Shown here: positions 1 to 9,346 of the stretch, piece after piece
Numbering within the stretch: position 1 is the stretch's first letter
Layout of the letters: each line of letters opens with the position of its first letter
From: Tritrichomonas musculus
Lineage: Eukaryota; Parabasalia; Tritrichomonadida; Tritrichomonadidae
Assembly (NCBI GenBank): GCA_039105265.1
Contig: JAPFFF010000006.1
Location: 434,001-498,000, forward strand
Direction: 5' to 3'
DNA: 64,000 nucleotides
Position numbers and translations under genes: made by a program
The notes under the pieces: model-generated
Told to the model about the DNA's origin: nothing
Database searches by the model: none
What the model saw: the letters and a program-made list of their open reading frames with translations, nothing else

Positions 1-361
1 TGATCTCTTTTTCAAGTAAAAATAATAGAATTCTTTTGTTATTTTTGAAAATTTCAAATATTTCCAAATTTGAAAAGGTCTGTTTGATTTCTTTTTGATA
101 TTGTGAAAGTATACGCTCGATTTTGCCGCAGAAATTAGCTGTGCGGTAATGATATTTCGAAATTTGTAATATTAATCGAAGTAGTAATTTGGTTTCTTCA
201 TGATCTTTTAGTAATTCTGAATCTTCAACATATTTAATAAAATTTTGAAAAATATAATCATCTTCTTCTTCATTCTCGATGTATTCTAAAAGAAAGTCGT
301 AGAGTTCTTTCTTTTGATTAATATAGTTCTCAAATTTTGTGTCAAAATCGCTTTGTGTCAT
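1..361 (-). CDS. DUF3447/ankyrin-type protein, N-terminal part, cut by the window edge
   Basis: An open frame runs leftward from an ATG at 361-359 to the window edge without a stop, giving about 120 residues. It contains the pattern seen in the DUF3447 family of trichomonads: an acidic helical start, then ISKYHYRTANFCGKIERIL, then FSNLEIFEIFKNNKRILLFLLE. The same blocks occur in the frames at 6136-7257 and 56210-56521, all on the minus strand. The family usually continues into ankyrin-like repeats, which here lie outside the window. The biochemical role of the family is unknown. Confidence in the family is good; whether the gene is intact cannot be judged. Confidence 0.7.
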   Translation of the reverse strand, partial: MTQSDFDTKFENYINQKKELYDFLLEYIENEEEDDYIFQNFIKYVEDSELLKDHEETKLLLRLILQISKYHYRTANFCGKIERILSQYQKEIKQTFSNLEIFEIFKNNKRILLFLLEKEI

Positions 362-589
362 TAACTAGTCTTTTTTAAAAAAAAAATAAAAATTTTCAGC
401 CACTTTTTCATACAGTTTTTCCACTTTGTTAAAATATCAAAAAGTTAAGTGACAAAAATTTTAAAAAAATAAAATTAGTGGTTACATTTTTCTTTACAAA
501 AGTGGAACAACTGTAAAATTTTGTGTCAAAATAAATAAAGAGGAAGCACTCACAAATCTCTATAGGATTTTTTCTAAAAATATAATATA

Positions 590-2353
590 GGGCTAGCACG
601 AAAAAATGATCTTTTTTGCCCGAAATAAAAAAAAAATATTGGAAAATTGCGATCATTTTTGACAGAAAAAATAAATTTTTGTCATTTAAAAATTTTTCAT
701 CACAGAAAAAATGATCAATTTTCAATGCAAAAAAATTTTTACAGAAAACGGTTTTTGAAACTACGAATATTTAGAAATATATAACGAAAACCGTTTTTGA
801 TTGAAAATATTTAGTTACAGTAAGGTTTCAAAATTGGAAAACGTTTCAAAATAGGAAAATCGACTTTTTGAGAAAAAAATTTTCATTAATAAAAATGAAA
901 GAAATAAAGAAATAGAGAGAAAATCTTGTTTAAACCTACCGTTTTAAGAAATAATATTTCCATGATTAAGTTTATCACACAGCTGTTTGCGACATTATAT
1001 TCATCAAATAGTGTTTTCCTATCTCTATATGAAAAAATGAGCATCATTCAAAAAGTGGATTTTCCATTTTTGCAACGCTATAAAGGAAAATCCAAATTTG
1101 AATTAAATTCGTTATTTTGACTTTTATTTTAAATTCATTTTAATCGTTTTCTATGAAAAAGTAGATTTTCCTCTTTTGAGACGTTTTTGAATTTTACAAC
1201 CTTACTGTAAATCTGAAAAGAAAAAACTCATGAATAAAAATATTATAATGTAAAAAATATTTTTTTTTATTTAAAGCCTATTCGAGAAAAATAATATGTA
1301 ATCTTGCAATTATGAACATGAATGTTTATATTGTTTTATTAGTCTCTTTTTTCATTAGTTTTTTTATTTATTATCTTTTTTTCTTTAACATTATATGCTT
1401 CAAACACAGAAATTTATATTTTAGACAAGATATTTGAGAATTATTTAAAATGTTGAATTGTATTATTATATTATTATATTATTATTTATTAAAAATATGT
1501 GGTCATATATATATATTTGGGTAAATTTCATGTGATTACTTGTTACTCATATAAATTAAAAACAAAATTTTTTGAATTCTGATTAAAAAATTTCATAAAC
1601 AAAAATTTTGAAAAAATTTTGATTAAAAATTTTATCAAAATAACAAAAATTTTTGTTAAGAAACAAAACAAAATTCTTAGTAACCAATTTTTTATATCGT
1701 GTTTACTGAATATTAAAATCAAATTATCATTAAAAACAATTATATCTTTGAATATAATTCAAATTATTTGTGACCATTGAAATACATTAGTTTTGGATAA
1801 TGAAATTAATTTGTTTTTTATTCTGCCTGCAATAATATGCTTATCATTTAATACAATTTATGGAAAAGATTTGAAAAAATTTTTATCTTATAATATTATT
1901 GATATTCTTAATGAACTTGAAAATAATGAAAACAATGAAGATTTATGCGATAAATCAATTGATAACATAAAATACTTCATTAATATTGGATAAGTAAAAA
2001 TGATCAATAAAGATACATATTATTTTTTACAAAATTGAATACGACTTTTTTCTTTTATCTTTTATATAACAGCATTTTTTTTATTTTTTTATTTTTTTTT
2101 CTTGCTGTTATGAAAATTTTATCATTGAATAAATTCTTTCATTTAAAGATTTAATTCTTTTGTTCAAAAAAAATTTCGGAAAATTTTTCATTCTCACTTT
2201 TTGTGATCGAAATTTCAGCGTCAAAAATTTTTTTCATGAAAAATTTTTATTTTTTGCAAAATTTTTTCACATAATTACTAAAATTCTTCCTTGAAAAAAA
2301 TACGCAACTCTTTTTTTTTATTTATGGTTTTGATCATTTTTTCGTGCTAGCCC
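590..2353. mobile_element. Non-autonomous Tc1/mariner-like element (inverted ends, TA flanks)
   Basis: The ends are inverted copies of about 24 bp. The left end begins GGGCTAGCACGAAAAAATGA at 590, and the reverse complement ends at 2353. Both are flanked by TA, the target duplication typical of Tc1/mariner elements. Apart from the ends the two sides do not match. The interior has no transposase frame; the only notable frame (1793-1993, TTG start, 66 codons) has no recognised motif. A second element (818-1207) lies inside it. The pair of ends is clear; that they bound one transposition unit is inferred. Confidence 0.5.
818..1207. mobile_element. MITE with CAGT-type terminal inverted repeats (family A)
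   Basis: The left end starts CAGTAAGGTTTCAAAATTGG and the right end is its imperfect reverse complement, with matching sequence for about 55 bp (AAAACGT, TCAAAA, GGAAAATC and ACTTTTT blocks). TA flanks both ends (816-817 and 1208-1209). CAGT at the tip, TA flanks and the ACTTTTT block recall Tc1-like ends. The element is about 390 bp and lacks a transposase frame. The same ends occur on the larger element at 3684-5025. A further end-like copy lies internally near 1050-1080. Confidence 0.65.
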
Positions 2354-2355
2354 TA

Positions 2356-3681
2356 TATTTGTTTTATTAATGTGTAAATTGTTTGTTTTAGTTATTCTTA
2401 ATCTATTTTATGATCATTTCGAGAGCATGAATGGCCAACGTTGAAAAAATTGAATACGAAGCGATCGTTTAAAAGCTCTTCGTTGTCAACTGCCAACGTT
2501 GAATTGATGACAACATCAAAGTGGCAAAAACGTGTCACATTTTCTCCTTTTTATATATCAATTCAACGAGTTGAATTTAAAGTTAAATTATATAATATTT
2601 TTACATGAAGATAGGATTGTTCACTATATAAATATACTAATTAATTTCGAATTAGAATATTATTGTTTTTACATTCCCAAATATTCTTAAAATTTATTCA
2701 TACTATTGTCTTTTTAATAGTAAAAAATTAAATTGAATGGTGAAAAATTTGAATAGTGGGGATATTTAACTATATCAAAAAGTTAGAAATTTTAAATATA
2801 GTAAAAACATACATATTTTTTATCATTGCTTCTAACTAATTTTATACAATTTATTAGAATTATCTTTTTTTTTTTTTTTTATTTTTCTCTATTTCTTCAG
2901 ATAAAACGAAAATTGAAATACATATCAAAAAGTTCATTTTCCAAATTCTTTGAAAATGCTAAAATTATACATGATTTGTTTATGCTTTAAAATAAAATGT
3001 CTTTTATTGCTATATCATTTTTGTTTCATATCATTCATCAATATCATGTATCACTTACCACAATTTACCCTGTTCAATCAAAAAGTTAATCTCATTAGAT
3101 TAGAAATTGATCTTATTATATGTTTTTATTTATATGAAATAAAGTTTGTCCAATAATTGGGAAGTGAAATGAAATATTTTTTCACCATATGATAGGTCAA
3201 TTTTATAAAAAGTGACTTGCAAAAAAAAAAAAAAAAAATCAAAAATGTTAATAATCAATTCAGCATTTGAAATAAAATTAGAAAATGCTGGTGTCAAATT
3301 TTATTATCATGAAACAAATATAGGAATGGAATATATTAATATGGAAAATATTAATATTTCATGATTTAAAACATTTAGCATATAGATGAATTTACATTAT
3401 GGTACAGTATTCGAAATATCTTTATATTCATTCAATTATTCTTATACCAATTCAATTTTTGAATATGTTTATTGAATTTTAATTCCTCTTTTTCAATTGA
3501 GAAAATTTCACGAAAATTCACTCTTTCAAAAATTCATAATGAAAATTTGAATGAATTTTATTAAAAAGTTTATAAAACGAAACTTTTTTGAATGAGCATT
3601 GAATAAAGTATAAGGTCAATTCAACCAGTATAAGGTAGGTTCGTATTCCGTTATCAATTAATATAATAAAAATGAGTTAGA
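2356..3681. other. Gene-free AT-rich stretch
   Basis: No convincing gene. The open frame at 2950-3156 starts at TTG and has low-complexity hydrophobic composition. Poly-T (near 2865-2882) and poly-A (near 3223-3238) tracts are present. Around 2440-2530 the motif CCAACGTTGA occurs twice, and related AACGTT-rich sequence reappears at 60720-60900. Confidence 0.5.
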
Positions 3682-3683
3682 TA

Positions 3684-5025
3684 CAGTGGTGTTTCAAAAT
3701 TGAAAAATGTTTTTTAACCTGGGTTTCCCTGTCCAGTGAGGTGAATAGCCAAGTTTGACTTTTTGAGGCATTTCTCGTTATTTCATATGGACAGCAGACC
3801 GTTTTATTGTATTCAAAAAAAAATGTAAAGTTATGAATTATTTGAGAAAAAATGTCCATTTAACGGTTTATTTTTATTCTAAAAATGTCCAAAATATCCA
3901 AAATTGAATGTACTCATTCAATCAAGGCTAGTCTCACAATAAATATAAAGAATTTTAATTAAATAATTTTTCATAATAATATATAAAATGTATAAATCGC
4001 CAAAAAAATAAAAAATTATTTTGTTATTAAGAAAAGTTGAATGAATCTTTCAATTTATTTGGCTTGACCAATTATATTCAATCTTTATTTGTTTTATAAA
4101 TTCATTTCTAAAATAATCTTTTGAAATTATATTTTTAATATATTTTGTTCTATTATTTGTATTATTCTAGATCAATGTGATTAATCGATTGATCATATTT
4201 ACTGATAGAGAATATTGACAGAAAATATCGCATGTAATTAAGTTTTACCTTGAAAAGATTGCAATGATAATTGTTTTTCAATTCTGCTTATTTTAGAGTA
4301 CAATTCATATTTATAATTGAATTATAATGTTTTAAAAAACAAAATATTGTTTTTTTATATTATTAAATTTAGAAATGTTAAAGATATTCTTTATTTTTTG
4401 AATTTAATATAGATTGTAGCATAAACTTTTTGAGATATTTTTATTTTATTACTTTGAAAAATGATAGCAATTGTTTGAAATATTTCAATGTAGATATTTT
4501 TTTGAATGTTTTTTTATTTTGTTAAAGAAAGACAAAATTTTTATTAAATTTTGCATCTATTGCATTATTAAAAAATATTAGAGGAGGAAAAAAGCTAAAT
4601 GTCCATAAGATTTTAATGGACATTTTTTCACAAATAATTCATAACTTTACATTTTTTTTTGAATACAATATAACGGTCTGCTGTCCATATGAAATAACGA
4701 GAAATGCCTCAAAAAGTCAAACTTGGCTATTCACCTCACTGGACAGGGAAACCCAGTTTTTAACTAAAAAAATCCACTTTTTGAATTTAAACTTTCTGAA
4801 AATATATAATTTTTTTCAAAAAAAAATCGAAAAAAAAAAAAATAATTTTGAGAAGTTTTATTTCAAAAAGTAGATTTTTTATTTTCGAACCTTTATTGAA
4901 TAACCCGGTAACTTTTTGAATGATTGAATAGAAATTTTATTTTATTTGAATTGTTATTTGGATTGCTATTTTTAAAAAGTCGATTTTTTATTTTCGCAAC
5001 GTTTTTGAATTATGAAACACTACTG
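3684..5025. mobile_element. 1.34-kb non-autonomous Tc1/mariner-like element with long internal inverted repeat (family A)
   Basis: The tips CAGTGGTGTTTCAAAATTG (left) and the reverse complement of the right end, CAGTAGTGTTTCATAATTC, match each other and the MITE at 818-1207. TA flanks both ends (3682-3683 and 5026-5027). Inside lies a nearly perfect inverted repeat of about 145 bp: 3718-3862 against about 4610-4755. It is so well conserved that the same short peptide is readable outward from each arm (3677-3859 minus, 4616-4873 plus). No transposase frame was found. The size equals that of a normal mariner element, but the middle looks non-coding, so this is probably a foldback-like derivative. 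Confidence 0.6.
3718..3862 (+). repeat. Left arm of a 145-bp inverted repeat (partner about 4610-4755)
   Basis: This arm matches the reverse complement of about 4610-4755 with only a few mismatches. It is much better conserved than the outer parts of the host element, which suggests recent duplication or gene conversion between arms. The transcript could fold into a long hairpin with a loop of about 750 nt. Confidence 0.75.
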
Positions 5026-5086
5026 TAAAGAAAATACTTTTAAAATAAGGATAAAAATATAAAATTTATTTAAGTGTAAATCGTTT

Positions 5087-6034
5087 CTAATTTGCTCTTT
5101 TCCACTTTAGAAATAACAAATATATTATTATTAATAAAAGGAAAAACAAAATGATCATCAATGTTTTATTTCCTAAATGCATGAGTTTATATTTTAAGGT
5201 TTTCTTTATATTAGCATTTGGGAATTTGATAAACAATAATTTGGATGGAGGAATAAAATGGGACATATGCAACAAAAAAGAAGGTTTGAAACTATATAAC
5301 ACAATTGCTGATATTGATGGGCAATCACAAAATGCTTCTTTATGAATTATACAATCAGATGAATGAAAATGTATTTCTTTCAAAGAGCTGCATCCGAAAA
5401 AAGCTCTTTTTCCAATTAATCTCAATGTTTGTGGAAACACAACTTTCTTCAATGAACTGCATTTGTAAAATGTGTAATCATAAATTGTATCTATTGATGA
5501 AGAAATGATTATTTCAGTAAGTGAGAAGCATTTGAAAAACGAATATTCACCCAAATGGTTAACAGAAGAAGGAATTTGTATCTCAGAAAGAGAATGACAA
5601 TCACGAAACGTGTCAAAATAAATTTTAATTAAATTTGATAAAAATGTGACTTTTTTCAAAGACGTGCAATCACAAAAAGTAGATCTGATTGTATCAACAC
5701 TTGAAGGAATTGTTATTTCTTCAAGTGATGAACAATGTTCGAATGCACTGTCTCCAATGCAATGTACTGATGATGGAATCGTTATATGTTTTAAGGAAGT
5801 GCATCGTCTAAATGCATGTGAATCAATCTTTGTAACTGATGATGGAATTATTATTTCAGTTAACTTAATGCACGATTGAAATGAGTAGTCAATGATTGCA
5901 GTGACATAGCTAGGAATTATTATTTTTTCTAATTTGCATTTTTGAAAGGCTGGCAAGTAATTTCTGTCTGTTTCATAAGGAAGTAAAATATTAATGATTT
6001 CTAAATTATTCTTTTTTGAAGCATCATGTAACAT
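5087..6034 (-). CDS. BspA-like leucine-rich-repeat protein with C-terminal membrane anchor
   Basis: 315 residues from an ATG at 6034. About residues 25-275 are consecutive 23-residue repeats of the BspA/Treponema-pallidum LRR type, with the pattern ITIPSSVxxIGxxAFxxCxSL. Residues about 286-308 form one hydrophobic segment, followed by KWKRAN, so a surface protein with a single anchor is likely. In trichomonads such proteins are thought to mediate adhesion; the role here is inferred. The first 25 residues (LHDASKKNNLEIINILL) look like the end of an ankyrin repeat, not a signal peptide. The DUF3447 frame at 6136-7257 lies just upstream on the same strand. A matching ankyrin-then-LRR order at 50580-53517 suggests the two frames were once one gene, so this frame may be a 5'-truncated remnant. 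Confidence 0.7.
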   Translation of the reverse strand: MLHDASKKNNLEIINILLPYETDRNYLPAFQKCKLEKIIIPSYVTAIIDYSFQSCIKLTEIIIPSSVTKIDSHAFRRCTSLKHITIPSSVHCIGDSAFEHCSSLEEITIPSSVDTIRSTFCDCTSLKKVTFLSNLIKIYFDTFRDCHSLSEIQIPSSVNHLGEYSFFKCFSLTEIIISSSIDTIYDYTFYKCSSLKKVVFPQTLRLIGKRAFFGCSSLKEIHFHSSDCIIHKEAFCDCPSISAIVLYSFKPSFLLHMSHFIPPSKLLFIKFPNANIKKTLKYKLMHLGNKTLMIILFFLLLIIIYLLFLKWKRAN

Positions 6035-6135
6035 TTGAGAATAAAAAATAACATTGGAACACCATTTTAAAAAAGCATTAAATTAATTTGATTAAAAAAT
6101 AAGAAATTCATTGAATTTTTTGATAAATAAATTAT

Positions 6136-7257
6136 TTAAATTAAAACTATTATTTGTTTACATTCTTCATTTTTTGTTTTCATAAAAAGTTTACAAAGAT
6201 ACACATAGTCATATTTGCACAAATAAAAGAAAAATGATTCATCATTAATGAAATTATCAAAATAAGAATAATTATACGAATAAAGGCAGCAATCTATTGC
6301 AAATTTATCTTCTAAATAGTACTTCTTAAGATTAGCATCATTGCAATTATTATCTAATATGTAATTTGCAATTTCATTATGATGACATTTGAGTGATTCT
6401 TCGAAGCAAGTTTGAAATGTGTTTGAAACATGAATTTCTTCGAGAAGATGAATTAATTCTGCATTCCTACTATGAATTGCATAAATCCATAATGACGGCG
6501 TTAATTCTACGTTACTCATTCTCAAATATTGAAATATTTGAATGGATCCAAAAAATGCCGCGTATTCAATTAAAGTTGTTTCTTCAAATTTGAGAAGTAT
6601 TGAATTTGTTTCAAAAATTGATGGCTTGATTTTCATGCTTGATACTTGAATGTTTGCTCGATTTACATATGAAATAAATTCAACAACCATGTCATTTCGA
6701 ATTAGTAAGCAAATATACGAATCATTCTCGCCAATTTTGCGTTTTTTGTCAAAATCATCAAAATTTGACTCATGTGGCAAGAATTCTTCTATTTTTCCTA
6801 GCATGATAGGATCATCGATACATAATTTTATTTCTGGATAAAAATAAACAAATTTGTGAATGTTTTTAATGTTGCTGTTTAGCCATCGCTGATACATATC
6901 AATTGGATCAAAAATAATGATGTGACTTTCATAGAGATAAAGAAGTATTCTTTTGTTACACCAAAATAAATCAATTATTTCTATATTGGAAAATGAATCT
7001 TTGAAAGATTTCTCGAAATAAGATATAATTTTTTCAATTTTTTGAAAAAAATTTGGACTCCTATGATGATTATTTGATATTATATTTAGAAAATGGAATA
7101 AACATCTGATTTCTTCTTTGTTTTCAGCAATTTTACTAGTTGTAAAGTAATCAATTAAAGAACCGTAATTTTCATTTTCATCAAGTTCATTGTCAACATA
7201 ATCCAAGAAAAGATTTTGTAATTTAATCTTTTCATTAATGTATTCATCAACTTCCAT
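6136..7257 (-). CDS. DUF3447/ankyrin-type protein
   Basis: 373 residues from an ATG at 7257. The N-terminal half carries family marks: NHHRSPNFFQKIEKII, FSNIEIIDLFWCNKRILLYL and KKRKIGENDSYIC. The second half has ankyrin-like units: LIEYAAFFGSIQIFQYL, SLWIYAIHSRNAELIHLLEE and SLKCHHNEIANYIL. This family is greatly expanded in trichomonads; it has no known biochemical role beyond probable protein binding. The frame stops at 6136, about 100 bases before the BspA-LRR frame. In that gap other frames still read ankyrin-like residues (NGVP...), which suggests the stop is secondary and that the ancestral product was an ankyrin-LRR fusion. Whether this is a functional shorter gene or half of a pseudogene is open. 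Confidence 0.7.
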   Translation of the reverse strand: MEVDEYINEKIKLQNLFLDYVDNELDENENYGSLIDYFTTSKIAENKEEIRCLFHFLNIISNNHHRSPNFFQKIEKIISYFEKSFKDSFSNIEIIDLFWCNKRILLYLYESHIIIFDPIDMYQRWLNSNIKNIHKFVYFYPEIKLCIDDPIMLGKIEEFLPHESNFDDFDKKRKIGENDSYICLLIRNDMVVEFISYVNRANIQVSSMKIKPSIFETNSILLKFEETTLIEYAAFFGSIQIFQYLRMSNVELTPSLWIYAIHSRNAELIHLLEEIHVSNTFQTCFEESLKCHHNEIANYILDNNCNDANLKKYYLEDKFAIDCCLYSYNYSYFDNFINDESFFFYLCKYDYVYLCKLFMKTKNEECKQIIVLI

Positions 7258-8248
7258 TTAAATGAACAGAAATTTCATCAAATAATTTTATGGCCAGATA
7301 TACCCTGAAAATACTTATCATATAATAAAATGTGCAATCGACCAATTTATTAGAATAGCATTCAAATAATCTCAACTGGCTTTGACAACCTTTTGGAGGC
7401 TTCTGCTTTATTTTAACTATCTAAAAGCTATAAATATTTTTGGCATAATGATTAATATTTTGAATGGACATGGCTGTTTAAACTTTGAAAAAATAGTATT
7501 CTCAATTTTGAACTATTTATATATCAAGAACAATGAAGCAACACTAAATATTACTCGTAGCGAATCAAATTAAACAATTATACATTAATTATACATTATT
7601 TTACCTGTATAAATAAATATCCAAATTTGAAATAAATTCGTTAACCAAAGGTAGTTCTCGCACCTCTGTAAAACTAATTAATATGTTTTTAAGGAGAAAC
7701 TTATAAAGTTTGCAATTTTTTTTTTTCATATTGCTGGTATGTAAATTTTGGAAATTTAAAAAAAGCAATTAGCAATTTGGTGATTCATAGATATATCAAA
7801 TTTGTTTATATATATAGTAAGCATTCATTTATAAGCATTCAAATCAATGCTTTAAATATTCTGTTTTTATTTAGTTTTATAAACAACATACACACAATTA
7901 AAAAAAAAAAAAAAAACAGATTGCTGTTTAAACAGAATGAGAAAACATACTTTAAGGTTTGCATTAAGCTGGGTAAGATTAGAGTAAATATACTTTTATG
8001 AGTGTGAGATAATTGGATAAAAAATCAAGCTAGAGAATAATAAAAGTGAAAAAGTTTAACTTTTTCATTAAAATAAAATAAACAGTCATATATTTGAGGA
8101 AAATTCTTAGAAAATCAGCAATTTATATATATATGGAAACGTTAATAATATGGAAAAAAAGGTAATAGGTATATTTATATATTAATTATTTGTAAATTTC
8201 TTCATAAAGATATAGAAATGAAATTAATAAACGGACAATTTTAATAAA
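7258..8248. other. Intergenic, no gene seen
   Basis: The open frames here start at TTG or are low-complexity. A 16-base word, TAGTTCTCGCACCTCT (7652-7667), recurs exactly at 34550-34565 in another gene-free region. A poly-A run lies at about 7900-7916. Confidence 0.5.
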
Positions 8249-9100
8249 ATGAGCGAAAAATCAATTCCGAAATGGCTCACTAGAAAAATATCTACATTAA
8301 TTAGAAGTGGACAGCTAATTTTACCATATGAGAAAGATTTTAAACCATCTGCTTTAGCAATCAGAGCTTTTAATAAGAATTTAGATTTAATTAAAATTTT
8401 TGATATTCGCGGATCTTCGATATCAACAATTGAAGGACTTCCTTTTTTACCAAATTTGCATACTTTCTTAGCAGAATCAACAAACATATCATCTTTCGCT
8501 AATTTTTCAGCCATTAAAAAAGCTAGCAAAGTTTCATTTAAAAAATCTCCTATTACAGACTTTCCAAAATATAAATTAGCACTTTTAATTATTTGTGAAA
8601 ACAAACTTAATTCAATTGATGATGTCATTGTATCAAAAGCGCTTATAAAAAAAAGCTCAACATATCCACCAATTGCTTCAGAATTGATTGAGCGTGGATG
8701 GGTCGTTGAAACGCCAACTCCAGAAGACGACAGATTTGAAGAGTTATGCAAAGAATATGATATTAATAATGAAAAAGATAATAAAATTGAAATTGAAGAA
8801 GAAAATGAAGAATTAAACGCAAGTACAAATGAAGAAGATGATTTTGATCTTATTATTCAAGAATATCATAATCGCCAAGAAGAAATGTTCAATGAAGCAG
8901 AAGCGCTCTTCAATATTATTCCTGAGAGGGATAGTGAAGCAGAGCTTGCTGAAGAAATTTCTAATTTATTTGGTATGCACGGAATTGCAATTGACGCAAA
9001 CAATGATGAAATTGTCATAGAAGCCGTTGAAGAACTATGTAAACGGGCAACAATACAAGCAAAAACTTATGAATCATTAACAGAAGATGAAGGAATTTAA
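8249..9100 (+). CDS. Acidic protein with leucine-rich-repeat-like N-terminus
   Basis: 283 residues from an ATG at 8249. Residues about 45-115 have the spacing of short LRRs (LDLIKIFDIRGSSISTIEGL, then LPNLHTFLAESTNISSF), ending in ENKLNSIDDV. The block SELIERGWVVETPTPEDDRF follows. The C-terminal half is strongly acidic and helical (EEENEELN, RQEEMFNEAEALF, EEISNLFG), perhaps coiled coil. No enzyme motif or membrane segment is seen. An opposing 175-codon frame (8224-8751) is its shadow. It converges on the importin gene with about 250 bases between. A regulatory or scaffolding protein is possible; the function is unknown. Confidence 0.75.
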   Translation: MSEKSIPKWLTRKISTLIRSGQLILPYEKDFKPSALAIRAFNKNLDLIKIFDIRGSSISTIEGLPFLPNLHTFLAESTNISSFANFSAIKKASKVSFKKSPITDFPKYKLALLIICENKLNSIDDVIVSKALIKKSSTYPPIASELIERGWVVETPTPEDDRFEELCKEYDINNEKDNKIEIEEENEELNASTNEEDDFDLIIQEYHNRQEEMFNEAEALFNIIPERDSEAELAEEISNLFGMHGIAIDANNDEIVIEAVEELCKRATIQAKTYESLTEDEGI

Positions 9101-9237
9101 AAATGATTTTGTTTTTAATATATCGACCTATTTTGTAGATAATTTCCAGTTTTGCATCTTCGACATCTTTTTGTATAAAATCAAGTTATTTATTTTCTTG
9201 CTATTAGTTTTTTACTTTGGTCTGAATGAAAAAAAAA

Positions 9238-9261
9238 AAATAAATAAATAAATAAATAAAG
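9238..9261. repeat. Simple repeat (AAAT)n between convergent genes
   Basis: A run of A followed by about five tandem AAAT units, lying between the 3' ends of the LRR-like and importin genes. Confidence 0.8.
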
Positions 9262-9346
9262 TATTCAATAATAAAAACAAACAAATTTTAATTCAAATAT
9301 ACAAAAATGTAATATATAATTCTATAGTTAAATTAATAATACAGAA

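Noticed and set aside
926-1120. 64-codon frame
   Set aside because: It starts at TTG inside a MITE and shows no motif.
1793-1993. 66-codon frame with fairly ordinary composition
   Set aside because: It starts at TTG just after a stop codon and has no recognisable motif; kept only as a note inside the element.
3677-4873. Two short frames giving almost the same peptide on opposite strands
   Set aside because: They are the two arms of the 145-bp inverted repeat in the transposon-like element, not genes.
8224-8751. 175-codon minus-strand frame
   Set aside because: It lies opposite the LRR-like gene, which has a clear ATG, longer frame and protein-like composition.
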